Counted from the stretch's first letter, positions 16,406 to 26,423 are shown. The stretch: DNA of 64,000 nt from Rossellomorea sp. SC111 (GCF_024733565.1 NZ_JANIOC010000006.1:1-64000); one strand, 5' to 3'. A program made the numbers and translations. Notes: a model not told the origin generated them from the letters alone.

Positions 16406-18025
16406 ATGGAATTGGAAAGCTTAAACATTCCAGCAATAAATCAGTTTGCGTCTAAATACTTAAAACAAGAAGAGCCTGTCACTTCTTTTTTTCACTATAA
16501 TATCAACAGACCATCCGTTTACGAGGAACGGATGGAGGATTTAAGGTCCCGTCACTTCCCTCGGGAGGGTCTATCAGAGTGCATCTCTTCCTATATGAAA
16601 GGGCTGCCTACTTCCGATAAAGTAGAAGAGGCACTTGAGAAACTGAGGAATAATGCGGTAACCGTCGTTGCCGGTCAACAGGCAGGTCTTTTGACTGGCC
16701 CCCTTTATACCATACATAAAATCATTTCAGTCATTCAATTGGCCAGGCAGCAGGAAGCGGAACTTAGGCACCCCGTGGTACCGGTTTTTTGGATTGCGGG
16801 AGAAGACCACGATTATCAGGAAGTGAATCATATATACGTTGAAAAAGGATCAAAGCTTGAAAAGGTGGGGTATCCTGAGAGGGTATTGGAAAAAAAGATG
16901 ACCTCTCTCATAACGTATTCCAACTCAGTAATGAAGAAATGGCTTGATGACATACTGATTGCTTTAGGGGAAACGGAATACTCAAAACAGCTTTCAGTGG
17001 AGCTTCATCAGATGATCGATGAGGAAGAGTCAATCGTCCGCTTATTTGCTCATATCGTAATGAGTTTATTCAAGGAATTTGGATTACTGGTCATTGATTC
17101 CTCCCATCCACCACTTAGAAAACTTGAAGCGGCCCATTTCCGTCATTTGATTGAAAACAGCCAGTCGATAACGGATGCGGTCCTTCTGCAACAGCGCGAC
17201 ATCCGGGAAAGTGGTTTTCAAACTCAGCTGGAGATCTCTCCTTCTGCCGCCAATCTTTTTCTTCAAATTCAGAATGAAAGGGCTTTGTTAGACCGGGATG
17301 GGGATCTGTTTTTTGAGAAAAATAGCGGAAAAACCTTCTCTTCCGTCGAGTTATTATCGATGTTGGAGAAAAGCCCTGAATCATTCAGCAATAATGTCGT
17401 CACAAGGCCGATGATGCAGGAATGGCTATTCCCGAACCTGGCGTTTATTGCCGGACCTGGTGAAATAGCCTACTGGGGAGAATTGAAAAGAGCGTTTGAA
17501 TATGTAGATTTGAAGATGCCTCCCGTCGTGCCACGATTAAATATCACCATAGTGGAAAGGGAGATAAATAAGAGGATCAAAGACCTCCAACTATCCATTC
17601 ACGGAGTGATTACAGAAGGGGTAACAACTGCCAGGGATGCCTTTTGGAAATCCCTTGAACGTCCTGGGTTAGAAAAGGAAATGAAGAGCATTCAGGATGA
17701 CCTCGATCGCCGATATGAGGAAATCCGTAAACAGGCCGTCTCGATTGATCAGGGATTAAATCCGATTCTTGATAAGAATCTTGAATTTCATCATGGTCAG
17801 TTCGATTATTTACGCAAAAAAATTGACAAAGCGTTAAAAGATAAGCACTCCTTGATCTTCACCCAGTTCATGAAAGTGGAAAACAGTATCAGACCAAATG
17901 AAGGACCACAGGAAAGAACCTGGAATGTCCTGTACTTCCTGAACAAATACGGCCCCACTTTCATAAGGGACCTGACCACTCTGGAATATTCTTTTGATGG
18001 CACTCATAAGGTGATCTACATCTGA
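16406..18025 (+). CDS. bshC: Bacillithiol biosynthesis cysteine-adding enzyme BshC (YllA)
   Basis: BshC is assigned the last step of bacillithiol synthesis, joining cysteine to glucosamine-malate. Bacillithiol is the main low-molecular-weight thiol of these bacteria. The 539 residues equal the B. subtilis length. Conserved segments are VVAGQQAGLLTGPLYTIHK near residue 90 and PVFWIAGEDHDYQEVNH near residue 130, with a long coiled-coil region (about 385-470). Start at 16406 follows AAAAGGAG; an upstream extension back to 16322 lies in the spacer. It precedes mraZ as in B. subtilis. Confidence 0.95.
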   Translation: MELESLNIPAINQFASKYLKQEEPVTSFFHYNINRPSVYEERMEDLRSRHFPREGLSECISSYMKGLPTSDKVEEALEKLRNNAVTVVAGQQAGLLTGPLYTIHKIISVIQLARQQEAELRHPVVPVFWIAGEDHDYQEVNHIYVEKGSKLEKVGYPERVLEKKMTSLITYSNSVMKKWLDDILIALGETEYSKQLSVELHQMIDEEESIVRLFAHIVMSLFKEFGLLVIDSSHPPLRKLEAAHFRHLIENSQSITDAVLLQQRDIRESGFQTQLEISPSAANLFLQIQNERALLDRDGDLFFEKNSGKTFSSVELLSMLEKSPESFSNNVVTRPMMQEWLFPNLAFIAGPGEIAYWGELKRAFEYVDLKMPPVVPRLNITIVEREINKRIKDLQLSIHGVITEGVTTARDAFWKSLERPGLEKEMKSIQDDLDRRYEEIRKQAVSIDQGLNPILDKNLEFHHGQFDYLRKKIDKALKDKHSLIFTQFMKVENSIRPNEGPQERTWNVLYFLNKYGPTFIRDLTTLEYSFDGTHKVIYI

Positions 18026-18038
18026 TCGGTCAATATAT

Positions 18039-18084
18039 AAAAGGACCAAATTCGTTTTGATATGCGAATTTGGTCCTTTTTCTG
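18039..18084 (+). terminator. Terminator after bshC
   Basis: AAAAGGACCAAATTCG (18039-18054) and CGAATTTGGTCCTTTT (18065-18080) form a perfect 16-bp stem ending in T's, separating bshC from the dcw cluster. Confidence 0.92.
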
Positions 18085-18188
18085 TTGTATAAAGACAAAA
18101 TTCAACTCTGGAAATTTGTCTGTAAAAGCAGGAAAAACACTAATGAAAAATAGAGGAAATATTTTGCAAGGAAAGAATATAGAAAAGA

Positions 18189-18213
18189 GTGGAGAAAAGT
18201 GGGGGGATGTGGT
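18189..18213 (+). promoter_or_regulatory. MraZ operator: direct repeats at 10-bp period
   Basis: GTGGA (18189), GTGGG (18199) and GTGGT (18209) repeat exactly every 10 bp, placing them on one face of the helix, directly upstream of mraZ. MraZ is known to bind TGGGN-type repeats separated by 5-nt spacers in its own promoter. Autoregulation here is inferred from that. Confidence 0.65.
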
Positions 18214-18244
18214 ACATTTGTGATAGAAAGTGGGGGCAGTGCAT

Positions 18245-18676
18245 ATGTTCATGGGCGAATATCAACATAATATTGATAATAAAGGCCGTATAATCGTACC
18301 TGCCAAGTTCCGTGATCATCTCGGGGATTCATTTGTCATCACCCGGGGACTTGATCAGTGCTTATTTGGTTACCCCATGGATGAGTGGCGATCCCTAGAG
18401 GAAAAGCTTAAAGCCCTGCCGCTTACTAAAAAAGATGCCCGTTCCTTCACTCGATTCTTCTTCTCGGGGGCAACCGAGAGTGAACTGGATAAAACGGGCA
18501 GGGTGAATATTCCTGCTACACTTGTGAATTATGCACAATTGGATAAAGAATGCATTATTTTGGGAGTTTCCAATCGAATTGAGATTTGGAGTAAATCATT
18601 ATGGGAAGACTATTTCACACAGTCTGAAGATTCATTTGCCGAGCTTGCTGAGAATATGGTGGGATTTGATATTTAG
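18245..18676 (+). CDS. mraZ: Transcriptional regulator MraZ
   Basis: MraZ is an AbrB-like (SpoVT-AbrB fold) DNA-binding protein that forms a ring-shaped oligomer and represses the dcw cluster. The 143-residue protein carries two tandem domains, each with the DxxGR signature: [15 protein letters not shown] near residue 13 and [13 protein letters not shown] near 85. The start at 18245 (MFMGEYQHN) is the family N-terminus; GTGs upstream are rejected. The GTGG repeats at 18189-18213 are its likely operator. Confidence 0.95.
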   Translation: MFMGEYQHNIDNKGRIIVPAKFRDHLGDSFVITRGLDQCLFGYPMDEWRSLEEKLKALPLTKKDARSFTRFFFSGATESELDKTGRVNIPATLVNYAQLDKECIILGVSNRIEIWSKSLWEDYFTQSEDSFAELAENMVGFDI

Positions 18677-18714
18677 CCCACCACAAAACGTTCGATTGGA
18701 AAGGTGAAGTCAAC

Positions 18715-19650
18715 ATGTTTAAACATACAACTGTATTATTGAAAGAAACCGTAAATGGACTGGGAATCAAGGAAGATGGAGTCTATGTGGATTGTACGTT
18801 AGGCGGGGCGGGTCATAGTGAGTACCTGGCCAGCCAGCTTTCGTCCGAGGGGCATCTCTATTGCTTCGATCAGGATGAAACGGCCATCAATCATGCGAAA
18901 GAAAAGCTTGCAGCTTATCAGGACAGGGTCACATTCGTTCAATCCAATTTCCGACATATCAAGGAAGAACTTGAACATCTCGGAGTACATAGTGTGGATG
19001 GGATTCTTTACGATCTGGGTGTGTCATCTCCTCAATTGGATACTCCTGAAAGGGGCTTTAGTTATCACCACGATGCGCCTCTCGATATGAGAATGGACTT
19101 ACAAGGCGAAGTGAGTGCATTTGATGTCGTAAACCACTGGTCATTTGAAGATCTGGTCCGAATCTTTTACCGGTATGGTGAAGAAAAGTTTTCGAAGCAG
19201 ATTGCAAGAAAGATTGAAGCCGCACGCGAAGTGAAAGCAATCGAAACGACAGGTGAATTAGTAGAACTGATCAAGGAAGGGATTCCTGCACCTGCAAGAC
19301 GAAAGGGTGGTCATCCTGCCAAAAGGGTCTTCCAAGCAATCCGCATAGCCGTCAACGATGAGCTTGGGGCCTTCGAGGATTCGTTGGAACAAGCCATAGG
19401 GCTTCTGCATAAGGGCGGAAGAGTGAGTGTCATCACGTTCCATTCTTTAGAGGACCGGATTTGTAAAACGATGTTCAAAGAAAAAGCATCAGGACCGGAC
19501 CTGCCACCGGGATTACCTATTATCCCGGAAGGATATGAAGCAGAACTTAAACTAGTAACGAGAAAACCGATCCTGCCAAGCGAAGAAGAATTGGAAGAAA
19601 ATAATCGGGCAAGGTCGGCTAAATTGAGAATCGCAGAAAAAAATATATAA
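18715..19650 (+). CDS. rsmH: 16S rRNA (cytosine(1402)-N(4))-methyltransferase RsmH (MraW)
   Basis: RsmH methylates N4 of C1402 in the decoding centre of 16S rRNA. The SAM-binding motif [15 protein letters not shown] (about residues 25-39), the family stretch [11 protein letters not shown] (about 99-109), RGFSY and [10 protein letters not shown] are all present. The 311 residues are standard. GGAAAGGTG precedes the ATG by 8 nt. It lies between mraZ and ftsL, as in nearly all Firmicutes. Confidence 0.97.
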   Translation: MFKHTTVLLKETVNGLGIKEDGVYVDCTLGGAGHSEYLASQLSSEGHLYCFDQDETAINHAKEKLAAYQDRVTFVQSNFRHIKEELEHLGVHSVDGILYDLGVSSPQLDTPERGFSYHHDAPLDMRMDLQGEVSAFDVVNHWSFEDLVRIFYRYGEEKFSKQIARKIEAAREVKAIETTGELVELIKEGIPAPARRKGGHPAKRVFQAIRIAVNDELGAFEDSLEQAIGLLHKGGRVSVITFHSLEDRICKTMFKEKASGPDLPPGLPIIPEGYEAELKLVTRKPILPSEEELEENNRARSAKLRIAEKNI

Positions 19651-19675
19651 AAAGAAGGAAACAGGAGGGAGAATT

Positions 19676-20044
19676 TTGAGTAACTTAGCCAGAAATTATG
19701 AGCAGCAAAAAGTTGAGAAATCCTATCAGTCCGTTCAAGCCAAACCTAAGCGTTTGAATGAGGAAAGAAGGTACGGGATCACCCCTGGTGAAAAAATCCT
19801 AGTAACTATCTTTGCAATGGTATTTTGTTTCCTTGCCGTTCAAATTGTATCGACTCAGGCTGCTATCTATGATGCCAATAAAGAAGTTCAGCACGTAGAA
19901 ACGACCATCGAAAAGCAGGAAAAGGCGAATACTGACCTGAAACTTCAAGTAAGTGAGCTGAGTACGTACGAGCGTATTCTTGAAAAAGCAAAGGAACTTG
20001 GACTTAACTTAAAAGAAAAGAACGTTAAGGTTGTTGAACAATAA
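19676..20044 (+). CDS. ftsL: Cell division protein FtsL
   Basis: FtsL is a bitopic septum protein that, with DivIC and DivIB, activates the septal transpeptidase. The 122 residues comprise a basic cytoplasmic tail (1-35), one membrane helix (about 36-56) and a short extracellular leucine-zipper coiled coil (about 60-115). The start is a TTG at 19676 after AGGAGGGAG. It overlaps the pbpB start by one base, so translation is coupled. Confidence 0.93.
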   Translation: MSNLARNYEQQKVEKSYQSVQAKPKRLNEERRYGITPGEKILVTIFAMVFCFLAVQIVSTQAAIYDANKEVQHVETTIEKQEKANTDLKLQVSELSTYERILEKAKELGLNLKEKNVKVVEQ

Positions 20045-22245
20045 TGAAAAAAAGACCAAGTATGAACATAGGGGCAGCCATCCTTTTCGGGATTTTCGGC
20101 TTGCTCTTTTTTGTATTAATGGTCCGCTTTGTCACCATTCAGGTCACGGGAGAAGCGGAAGGTAAGGTCCTTGCATCACAGGCGGCAAAGAAATACATTA
20201 AAAGCCATATTTTAGAAGCACACAGAGGGACAATCTTTGACGGGAAAGGGGAAGTCATTGCAGAGGATACGTCCGCTTATACACTGGTTGCGATATTAGA
20301 TCCAAGTATAACGAGCGATCCAAAAAAACCGAAGCATGTGACAGATCCAGAAAAGACCGCCAAAGTCCTCTCCAACTATCTCGATATGAAGGAAAGTGCA
20401 ATTTATGACCGCTTAACTAAAAAAGGTCAAAACAATAAACTTCCGTATCAAGTGGAATTCGGTGCTCCAGGTAGAGATTTATCCCATCAGATGATGCTCG
20501 AAATCAAGGAAGAGGATATTCCTGGTGTTACGTTCAGGAAGGAAGCGAAACGATTCTATCCTAACGGCTCCTTCGCCTCACATCTTATCGGGTTCGCACA
20601 GAAATCAACGGACGACGATGGGGATTCTACGACAGTGGGTAAAATGGGAGTGGAAGCAAGCTTCAATGATGTTCTGAAGGGCAAGGATGGATCTGTTGCA
20701 TATAAGAGTGACGTGTGGGGCTATCTGCTTCCCAATGCAGATGAGCATGTTACACCACCCAAGGATGGGGATGACCTTTATCTGACCATCGATAAGAAGA
20801 TTCAAACCTTCCTTGAAGAAGCAATGAATGAAGTCCAGAAAAAATACAAGCCCAAGAAAATGTTTGCCATCGTATCTGACCCGAAGACAGGGAAGATTCT
20901 TGCCATGAGTCAAAGACCTACCTTTCACCCGGATACACGGGAGGGGCTCTTGGATAACTGGACCAATATCATCGTTGAAGATACATATGAACCGGGATCC
21001 ACGATGAAGTCTTTTTCCCTTGCAGCTGCAGTGAATGAAGGAAAGTTCAATCCGAATGAAACCTATGAATCTGGTAAGTTCTACGTGGAAAATGTTCCAA
21101 ATCCGATCCGGGATCATAATGGAGGAGAAGGTTGGGGAACGATTACGTTCCTTGAAGGCGTACAAAGATCCTCCAATGTTGCATTCGCGAATCTGTTGGA
21201 TAAAATCGGGTTTAAGAAATATGAAAACTATTTACATGACTTTGGATTTGGCGAAGCGACAGACGTAGGATTACCGAATGAGGCATCGGGTTCGATATTA
21301 TACCATTACCCGATTGAAAAATATACGACCATCTTCGGTCAAGGTACGACCGTCACACCGCTTCAAATGGTTCAGGCGGAATCGGCGATTGCCAATGACG
21401 GGAAAATGATGAAGCCTTATGTCATTTCAAAGATCGTCGATCCTAATACAAAGAAAGTGATCAAAGAGACGAAGCCTGAAGTTTCAGGAAGCCCCATTAC
21501 GAAGGAAACGGCGATCAAGACCAGGGAATACCTGGAGACGACCGTCACATCTGAAAATGGTACAGGACAGAAGTTTGCGATAGATGGATATCGTGTCGGT
21601 GGCAAATCAGGTTCGGGTCAGATACCGGATCCATCAAATGGCCGGTACATGGTCGGGAAAGAAAATTATCTTTTCTCCTTTATGGGTATGGCTCCTATCG
21701 ACGACCCTCAGTTAATCGTTTATGTCGGGATCCAACAGCCTGAATTGGAACCGACTGAAATCGGATCTGATCCGGTCTCTGCCGTCTTCAATCCTGTGAT
21801 GCAAAACAGCTTAAAATACCTGAACATCAAACCTCAGGAAAAAGTGAGCCTGAAGAAACAATCACTCCCTGAAACGAGGGAAATGAGCGTGGAAGAAGCG
21901 AAAAAAGAGCTGGAAAAAGCAGGGGTCACTCCTATCGTGGTCGGAAATGGTTCACAAGTGGTCAAGCAGCTTCCTCAAGGCGGAAAAACTATTCTTGAAG
22001 GAGAAAGAGTTGTGATCAAAACCGATGGAGACATTACCATTCCGGATATGAAAGGGTGGTCAGTAAGGGATGTCTTTAAAGTAGCCAATATCGCCGGTCT
22101 TAAGATCAATATGGTTGGAAATGGATATGCTTTCAGCCAGAATATCCAGCCCGGGATAAAGGTCAAGAAAGATGAGCCACTCGTCGTCAACTTTAAGACA
22201 CCTGAAGAAGCAGCGGCTCCAAAAGAAGAAGAACAACAAAATTAG
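20044..22245 (+). CDS. pbpB: Septal penicillin-binding protein 2B
   Basis: This class B PBP is the transpeptidase of the division septum. The 733-residue protein has one N-terminal membrane anchor (about 8-32), a dimerisation domain and a transpeptidase domain with STMK (active-site Ser319), SSN (376-378) and KSG (521-523). Two C-terminal PASTA domains follow (about 610-725), matching B. subtilis PBP2B. The third motif is KSGSGQ rather than the common KTGTAQ. It begins at the last base of the ftsL stop and ends at a terminator. Confidence 0.96.
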   Translation: MKKRPSMNIGAAILFGIFGLLFFVLMVRFVTIQVTGEAEGKVLASQAAKKYIKSHILEAHRGTIFDGKGEVIAEDTSAYTLVAILDPSITSDPKKPKHVTDPEKTAKVLSNYLDMKESAIYDRLTKKGQNNKLPYQVEFGAPGRDLSHQMMLEIKEEDIPGVTFRKEAKRFYPNGSFASHLIGFAQKSTDDDGDSTTVGKMGVEASFNDVLKGKDGSVAYKSDVWGYLLPNADEHVTPPKDGDDLYLTIDKKIQTFLEEAMNEVQKKYKPKKMFAIVSDPKTGKILAMSQRPTFHPDTREGLLDNWTNIIVEDTYEPGSTMKSFSLAAAVNEGKFNPNETYESGKFYVENVPNPIRDHNGGEGWGTITFLEGVQRSSNVAFANLLDKIGFKKYENYLHDFGFGEATDVGLPNEASGSILYHYPIEKYTTIFGQGTTVTPLQMVQAESAIANDGKMMKPYVISKIVDPNTKKVIKETKPEVSGSPITKETAIKTREYLETTVTSENGTGQKFAIDGYRVGGKSGSGQIPDPSNGRYMVGKENYLFSFMGMAPIDDPQLIVYVGIQQPELEPTEIGSDPVSAVFNPVMQNSLKYLNIKPQEKVSLKKQSLPETREMSVEEAKKELEKAGVTPIVVGNGSQVVKQLPQGGKTILEGERVVIKTDGDITIPDMKGWSVRDVFKVANIAGLKINMVGNGYAFSQNIQPGIKVKKDEPLVVNFKTPEEAAAPKEEEQQN

Positions 22246-22247
22246 CG

Positions 22248-22286
22248 AAAAGGGATGACTCGAAAACCGGGTCATCCCTTTTTGTC
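22248..22286 (+). terminator. Terminator after pbpB
   Basis: AAAAGGGATGAC (22248-22259) and GTCATCCCTTTT (22271-22282) form a perfect 12-bp stem followed by T's, so spoVD is likely transcribed mainly from its own promoter. Confidence 0.9.
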
Positions 22287-22406
22287 CATCCTTCCCTAAA
22301 ACGGAATTCCGTTTAAAGTAGCCATTTAGTCTTTCGTTGAATTCAAACATACCACCATAAGTCCAAGCATATAATGGAACGAGCCATAGAAGGGGAGGTT
22401 CCATTT

Positions 22407-24326
22407 GTGAAAAGAGTATCCAATGTAACGGTAAGGAAGAGATTGGCAGTAGCACTTGTAATAGGGGTCCTTATTTTCTCCATCATAGATATCAGGCTGG
22501 GGTATGTTCAGTTTTTTAAAGGGGACTGGCTTACCGGTTTGGCAAAAGACTCCTGGAGTCGAAATATCCCATTTCAACCTGAGAGAGGGAAAATAGTAGA
22601 CCGAAATGGAGTAGAACTCGCCGGGAATCAAAGTGCACCGACAATATTTGTCGTGCCACGGCAAATTACGGATCCTCAAGGGACAGCGGATAAACTGGCG
22701 GCCGTTCTTAATATTTCAGTTGAATCTGCATATAAATATGTAACACAGAAAGCAAATATGGTGTTGATAAAGGAAGCAAGGAAGATCTCTTATGAGAAAG
22801 CGAAAGAAGTACGGGATTTAAACTTAAAGGGTGTGTATTTAGGGGAGGATTCCAAGCGTTATTATCCATATGGAAGTTATTTATCCCATGTACTTGGCTT
22901 CGCTGGAATAGATAATCAAGGGCTTATGGGGCTGGAACTTTCCTATGATGAAGAGCTTAGTGGAGATAAAGGGTATGTGAAATTTTTCTCCGATGCCAAA
23001 GGAAAGAGAATGCCTGATATGGCAGATGATTTTGAAAAACCCGAGAATGGGTTGGATTTAAAGTTAACGATCGATACCAAAGTACAGACAATCGTTGAGC
23101 GTGAATTGGACATCGCAGAGGCGACGTATAATCCAGATGGCATCATTGCCATCGCCATGAATCCTAAGAATGGTGAAATACTGGCCATGTCGAGCAGACC
23201 GACATTTGATCCGGCTAACTTCCGAAATGTCCCTCAGGAGATCTATAATCGGAATTTACCGATTTGGAGTACGTATGAACCGGGGTCTACGTTCAAGATC
23301 ATTACTCTTGCGGCAGCACTCGAAGAAAAAAAGGTGGACCTTTATAAAGAGACATTTCATGACCCCGGGCATATCGAAGTGGCTGGATCGACTCTCCACT
23401 GCTGGAAGCGTGGGGGACACGGGACACAAACATTCCTGGAGGTGGTTCAGAACTCATGTAACCCAGGATTTGTGGAGTTGGGTCAAAGGTTAGGGAAAGA
23501 AAAATTGTTCAGCTATATCCATGATTTTGGTTTTGGTGAAAAGACGGGGATCGATCTACAAGGGGAAGGGAAGGGGATTCTCTTTAACCTCGACCGTGTC
23601 GGGCCTGTAGAACAGGCGACAACCGCATTTGGCCAGGGGGTGGCCGTTACCCCCATTCAACAGGTTGCAGCCGTGTCAGCGGCAGTCAATGGAGGAGTAT
23701 TGTATCAGCCTTATATCGCTAAAGAGCTTATCGACCCTTCAACAGGAGAAGTGGTCATGAGAAAGAGCCCTCAGATCAAGAAAAGGGTCATTTCCGAAGA
23801 AACGTCAAAGCAGATTCGTGAAGCGTTGGAAAGTGTCGTGGCCAAAGGAAGCGGAAAGAAAGCGTTTGTTGACGGTTACCGTGTAGGTGGGAAAACGGGG
23901 ACAGCTCAAAAGGCAAAGGATGGTAAGTACCTGGAAAACAATCATATCGTTTCCTTTATGGGAGTGGCACCTGCAGATGACCCTCAGATTGTAGTGTATG
24001 TCGCTGTCGATAATCCGAAGGGGACGATTCAATTCGGTGGCGTCGTAGCAGCCCCGATAGGAGGGAGTATCATAGGCGATAGTCTGGAGGCAATGGGGGT
24101 ACCGAAGCGTAAGGGTCAAATTGAAAAAGAGATGACCTGGACCGACATCCCGTTGATTGAAACCCCTGACCTGGTCGGATTGACGAAGAATGAGCTGAAG
24201 GAACAACTTGTTAACCTGGACCTCGACGTAAGCGGAAGCGGAGAAAAAGTGGTAAGTCAGTCTCCGGACCCGGGGGTGAAAATAAAACAGGGATCAAAGG
24301 TAAGGGTTTATCTATCTGAAGAATAA
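22407..24326 (+). CDS. spoVD: Stage V sporulation protein D (spore cortex transpeptidase)
   Basis: SpoVD is the class B PBP that, with SpoVE, makes the spore cortex around the forespore. The 639-residue protein has an N-terminal membrane anchor (about 12-32), STFK with active-site Ser294 (same number as in B. subtilis), an SCNPG-type second motif, a KTGTAQ third motif and one C-terminal PASTA domain (about 580-638). Start is the GTG at 22407, 9 nt after GGGGAGG, giving the family N-terminus MKRVSNVTVRKR. The ATG at 22374 would place the RBS inside the gene. SigE control is expected from the family. Confidence 0.95.
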   Translation: MKRVSNVTVRKRLAVALVIGVLIFSIIDIRLGYVQFFKGDWLTGLAKDSWSRNIPFQPERGKIVDRNGVELAGNQSAPTIFVVPRQITDPQGTADKLAAVLNISVESAYKYVTQKANMVLIKEARKISYEKAKEVRDLNLKGVYLGEDSKRYYPYGSYLSHVLGFAGIDNQGLMGLELSYDEELSGDKGYVKFFSDAKGKRMPDMADDFEKPENGLDLKLTIDTKVQTIVERELDIAEATYNPDGIIAIAMNPKNGEILAMSSRPTFDPANFRNVPQEIYNRNLPIWSTYEPGSTFKIITLAAALEEKKVDLYKETFHDPGHIEVAGSTLHCWKRGGHGTQTFLEVVQNSCNPGFVELGQRLGKEKLFSYIHDFGFGEKTGIDLQGEGKGILFNLDRVGPVEQATTAFGQGVAVTPIQQVAAVSAAVNGGVLYQPYIAKELIDPSTGEVVMRKSPQIKKRVISEETSKQIREALESVVAKGSGKKAFVDGYRVGGKTGTAQKAKDGKYLENNHIVSFMGVAPADDPQIVVYVAVDNPKGTIQFGGVVAAPIGGSIIGDSLEAMGVPKRKGQIEKEMTWTDIPLIETPDLVGLTKNELKEQLVNLDLDVSGSGEKVVSQSPDPGVKIKQGSKVRVYLSEE

Positions 24327-24378
24327 TGGCGGAGTAGGTCTACACAATAGTCATTTCATGATATACTTTTTATTTATG

Positions 24379-24406
24379 CCGGGGATTTGAATCGATAAAT
24401 CCCCGG
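24379..24406 (+). other. Perfect 10-bp hairpin in the spoVD-murE gap
   Basis: CCGGGGATTT (24379-24388) and AAATCCCCGG (24397-24406) are perfect inverted repeats with an 8-nt loop, followed by GTATAAAG rather than a T run. It may be a weak terminator or processing site. The rest of the 205-bp gap shows an AT-rich region before murE. Confidence 0.5.
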
Positions 24407-24531
24407 GTATAAAGTGTCAGCCATAGTGATGTTAAAAAGATCTCGAACTAAGTTAAAAGGTTGATAGCTTTCATTCATGTTTTTTTGTAAAATATAAAAA
24501 GGTTGCTTTCTGCCTGTGAGGAGTTGAAAGG

Positions 24532-25992
24532 ATGAGATTGCACACTTTGCTGGAAGTACTACCGTTTTTTTCAGTACAGGGTGAAGGGAATCCAGCTATT
24601 TCAAACATCGCTAACCACCATAAAAAAGTAAAGAATGGTGATTTATTTATTTGTATTAATGGATTGGAGATTGATAGCCACTCTCTTGCCGGAGTGGCAG
24701 AGAAGAATGGTGCAGCAGCGATCCTTGCAGAAAGGAAACTGGATGCAGGCGTTCCTGTCGTCATTGTTCCCGATACGAAGAAAGCGATGGCGATACTTTC
24801 GGACCATTTTTATAAACAGCCTTCCCATCAGTTGCTCTTGGTCGGAGTGACGGGGACCAATGGCAAAACCACGACGACCCACCTCATCGATCACGTTTTT
24901 ACTCAGAGTGGGGTGAAGACAGGATTGATTGGAACTCTGCATATCAAAGTGGGGGAGGAGTTGGAGGTCAGCCATAATACGACGCCTGACAGTTTAACCC
25001 TTCAGCAGACATTCAGAAGATTTTGTGATAAAGGGGTCCGGTCGGCCATCATGGAAGTTTCTTCACATGCTTTGGATCAAGGTCGGGTGCACGGCTGTGA
25101 CTATGATATTGCTGTGTTTACGAATCTGACACAGGATCATCTTGATTATCACAAAACGATGGAAGACTACCGTAATGCGAAGGGCTTATTGTTTTCTCAA
25201 TTAGGGAATACTTATTTTAAGAAATCCCCTAAATATGCCATTATTAATAAGGACGATGATGCAGCTGATTATTTCATCAAATCCACAGCCGCCCATGTAT
25301 TTACATATGGACTGTCTCCATCAGCTGATTTCCATGCCAAAGATGTGGTCCTTAGGGCGACAGAATCGGTCTTCACCCTTGTCTCTCCATTTGGGGAACG
25401 TGAACTCGTCTTAAATTATGCAGGGAAGTTTAATGTGTACAACGCCCTGGCTGCAATAGCGACAGCGTTTGCTGCCGGTATATCAATCGATGAAAGCATA
25501 AGGAGCCTTGAAAAAGCCAAAGGGGTCAGGGGACGGTTTGAAACAGTTTCAGAAGGTCAGCCCTTTTCGGTCATCGTCGACTATGCCCATACTCCGGATG
25601 GCTTGAAAAATGTATTAGAGACCATCCGGTCGATTACAAACGGCCATGTGATAGTGGTGGTCGGATGCGGAGGGGACAGGGATAGGATCAAGAGGCCGAT
25701 CATGGCGGAAATCGCCTGTGATTACGGCGATTATGCCATTTTCACTTCTGATAATCCCAGGACCGAGGACCCCGGGGCTATCCTGAAGGATATGGAAGCC
25801 GGAGTGGTCGGCAAACAATATCAATTGATCGTTGATCGCAAAGAGGCGATCAAAGAAGCCTTGAGCCTTGCGAAACCGGAAGATGTCGTCCTGATTGCCG
25901 GGAAAGGACATGAAACCTATCAGATCATAGGGAATCATGTATACGATTTCGATGACCGGGAAGTGGCAAGACACTTCATCAAGGGGTTGTAG
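24532..25992 (+). CDS. murE: UDP-N-acetylmuramoyl-tripeptide synthetase (meso-DAP adding)
   Basis: MurE adds meso-diaminopimelate to UDP-MurNAc-L-Ala-D-Glu in the cytoplasm. The N-terminal UDP-binding domain is followed by the ATP loop [14 protein letters not shown] (about residues 105-118) and the C-terminal domain. The motif TSDNPRTEDP carries the DNPR signature of meso-DAP-specific enzymes, which fits Bacillus-type peptidoglycan. The 486 residues are normal. GAGGAG lies upstream of the ATG. Confidence 0.97.
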   Translation: MRLHTLLEVLPFFSVQGEGNPAISNIANHHKKVKNGDLFICINGLEIDSHSLAGVAEKNGAAAILAERKLDAGVPVVIVPDTKKAMAILSDHFYKQPSHQLLLVGVTGTNGKTTTTHLIDHVFTQSGVKTGLIGTLHIKVGEELEVSHNTTPDSLTLQQTFRRFCDKGVRSAIMEVSSHALDQGRVHGCDYDIAVFTNLTQDHLDYHKTMEDYRNAKGLLFSQLGNTYFKKSPKYAIINKDDDAADYFIKSTAAHVFTYGLSPSADFHAKDVVLRATESVFTLVSPFGERELVLNYAGKFNVYNALAAIATAFAAGISIDESIRSLEKAKGVRGRFETVSEGQPFSVIVDYAHTPDGLKNVLETIRSITNGHVIVVVGCGGDRDRIKRPIMAEIACDYGDYAIFTSDNPRTEDPGAILKDMEAGVVGKQYQLIVDRKEAIKEALSLAKPEDVVLIAGKGHETYQIIGNHVYDFDDREVARHFIKGL

Positions 25993-25994
25993 GA

Positions 25995-26423
25995 ATGCTT
26001 CTTTATGATGAGGTTAGAAAAAAGTTTCCTGAAACCAAAGGAATTCATTTACCGGGTTTACCCTTTTTAGTAGTTTCAAATTCAACTAGGATGGGAATGA
26101 AGAAGGGACTATATATACCTTTCGGTGATAAAGTGGACCTTTTTAGGAGCATTGAAAAAGGAGCGGTTGCTTCCCTTTGGCCCAAGGGTGAAGAAATTCC
26201 ATCCTTTGTCCCCAATCACTTCCCGTTATTTATGGTTGAAGATGTGTATAGGGCTTATTTAGACTTACAAGAGAGTTACAAACAAAATTACAATCAAGAA
26301 AAGTGGGAAATTATGACGAAGTTTATTTTTAGCAATGAACCTGAACAAAATCAAACAAATGATGTGTCTATGAAGGGATCTCTTCAGGAGCCAACCGATG
26401 GAAAGGGAGGGGACTCACGATGA
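25995..26423 (+). CDS. Free-standing Mur-ligase N-terminal-domain-like protein
   Basis: A 142-residue protein I cannot name. Residues ~28-95 read like the N-terminal (UDP-substrate) domain of Mur ligases: [20 protein letters not shown] mimics the DSRxVxPGDLFxAxxG block, [14 protein letters not shown] mimics AIxxGAxAxL, and [17 protein letters not shown] mimics VEDTxxALxxLAxxY. There is no ATP-binding GTNGKT domain and no C-terminal domain; the tail is hydrophilic. It starts 2 bp after murE and overlaps mraY by 4 bp, the slot where other bacteria carry murF, so it is translated with the precursor pathway. It may be a relic of MurF or an accessory factor; the function is unknown. Confidence 0.75.
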   Translation: MLLYDEVRKKFPETKGIHLPGLPFLVVSNSTRMGMKKGLYIPFGDKVDLFRSIEKGAVASLWPKGEEIPSFVPNHFPLFMVEDVYRAYLDLQESYKQNYNQEKWEIMTKFIFSNEPEQNQTNDVSMKGSLQEPTDGKGGDSR

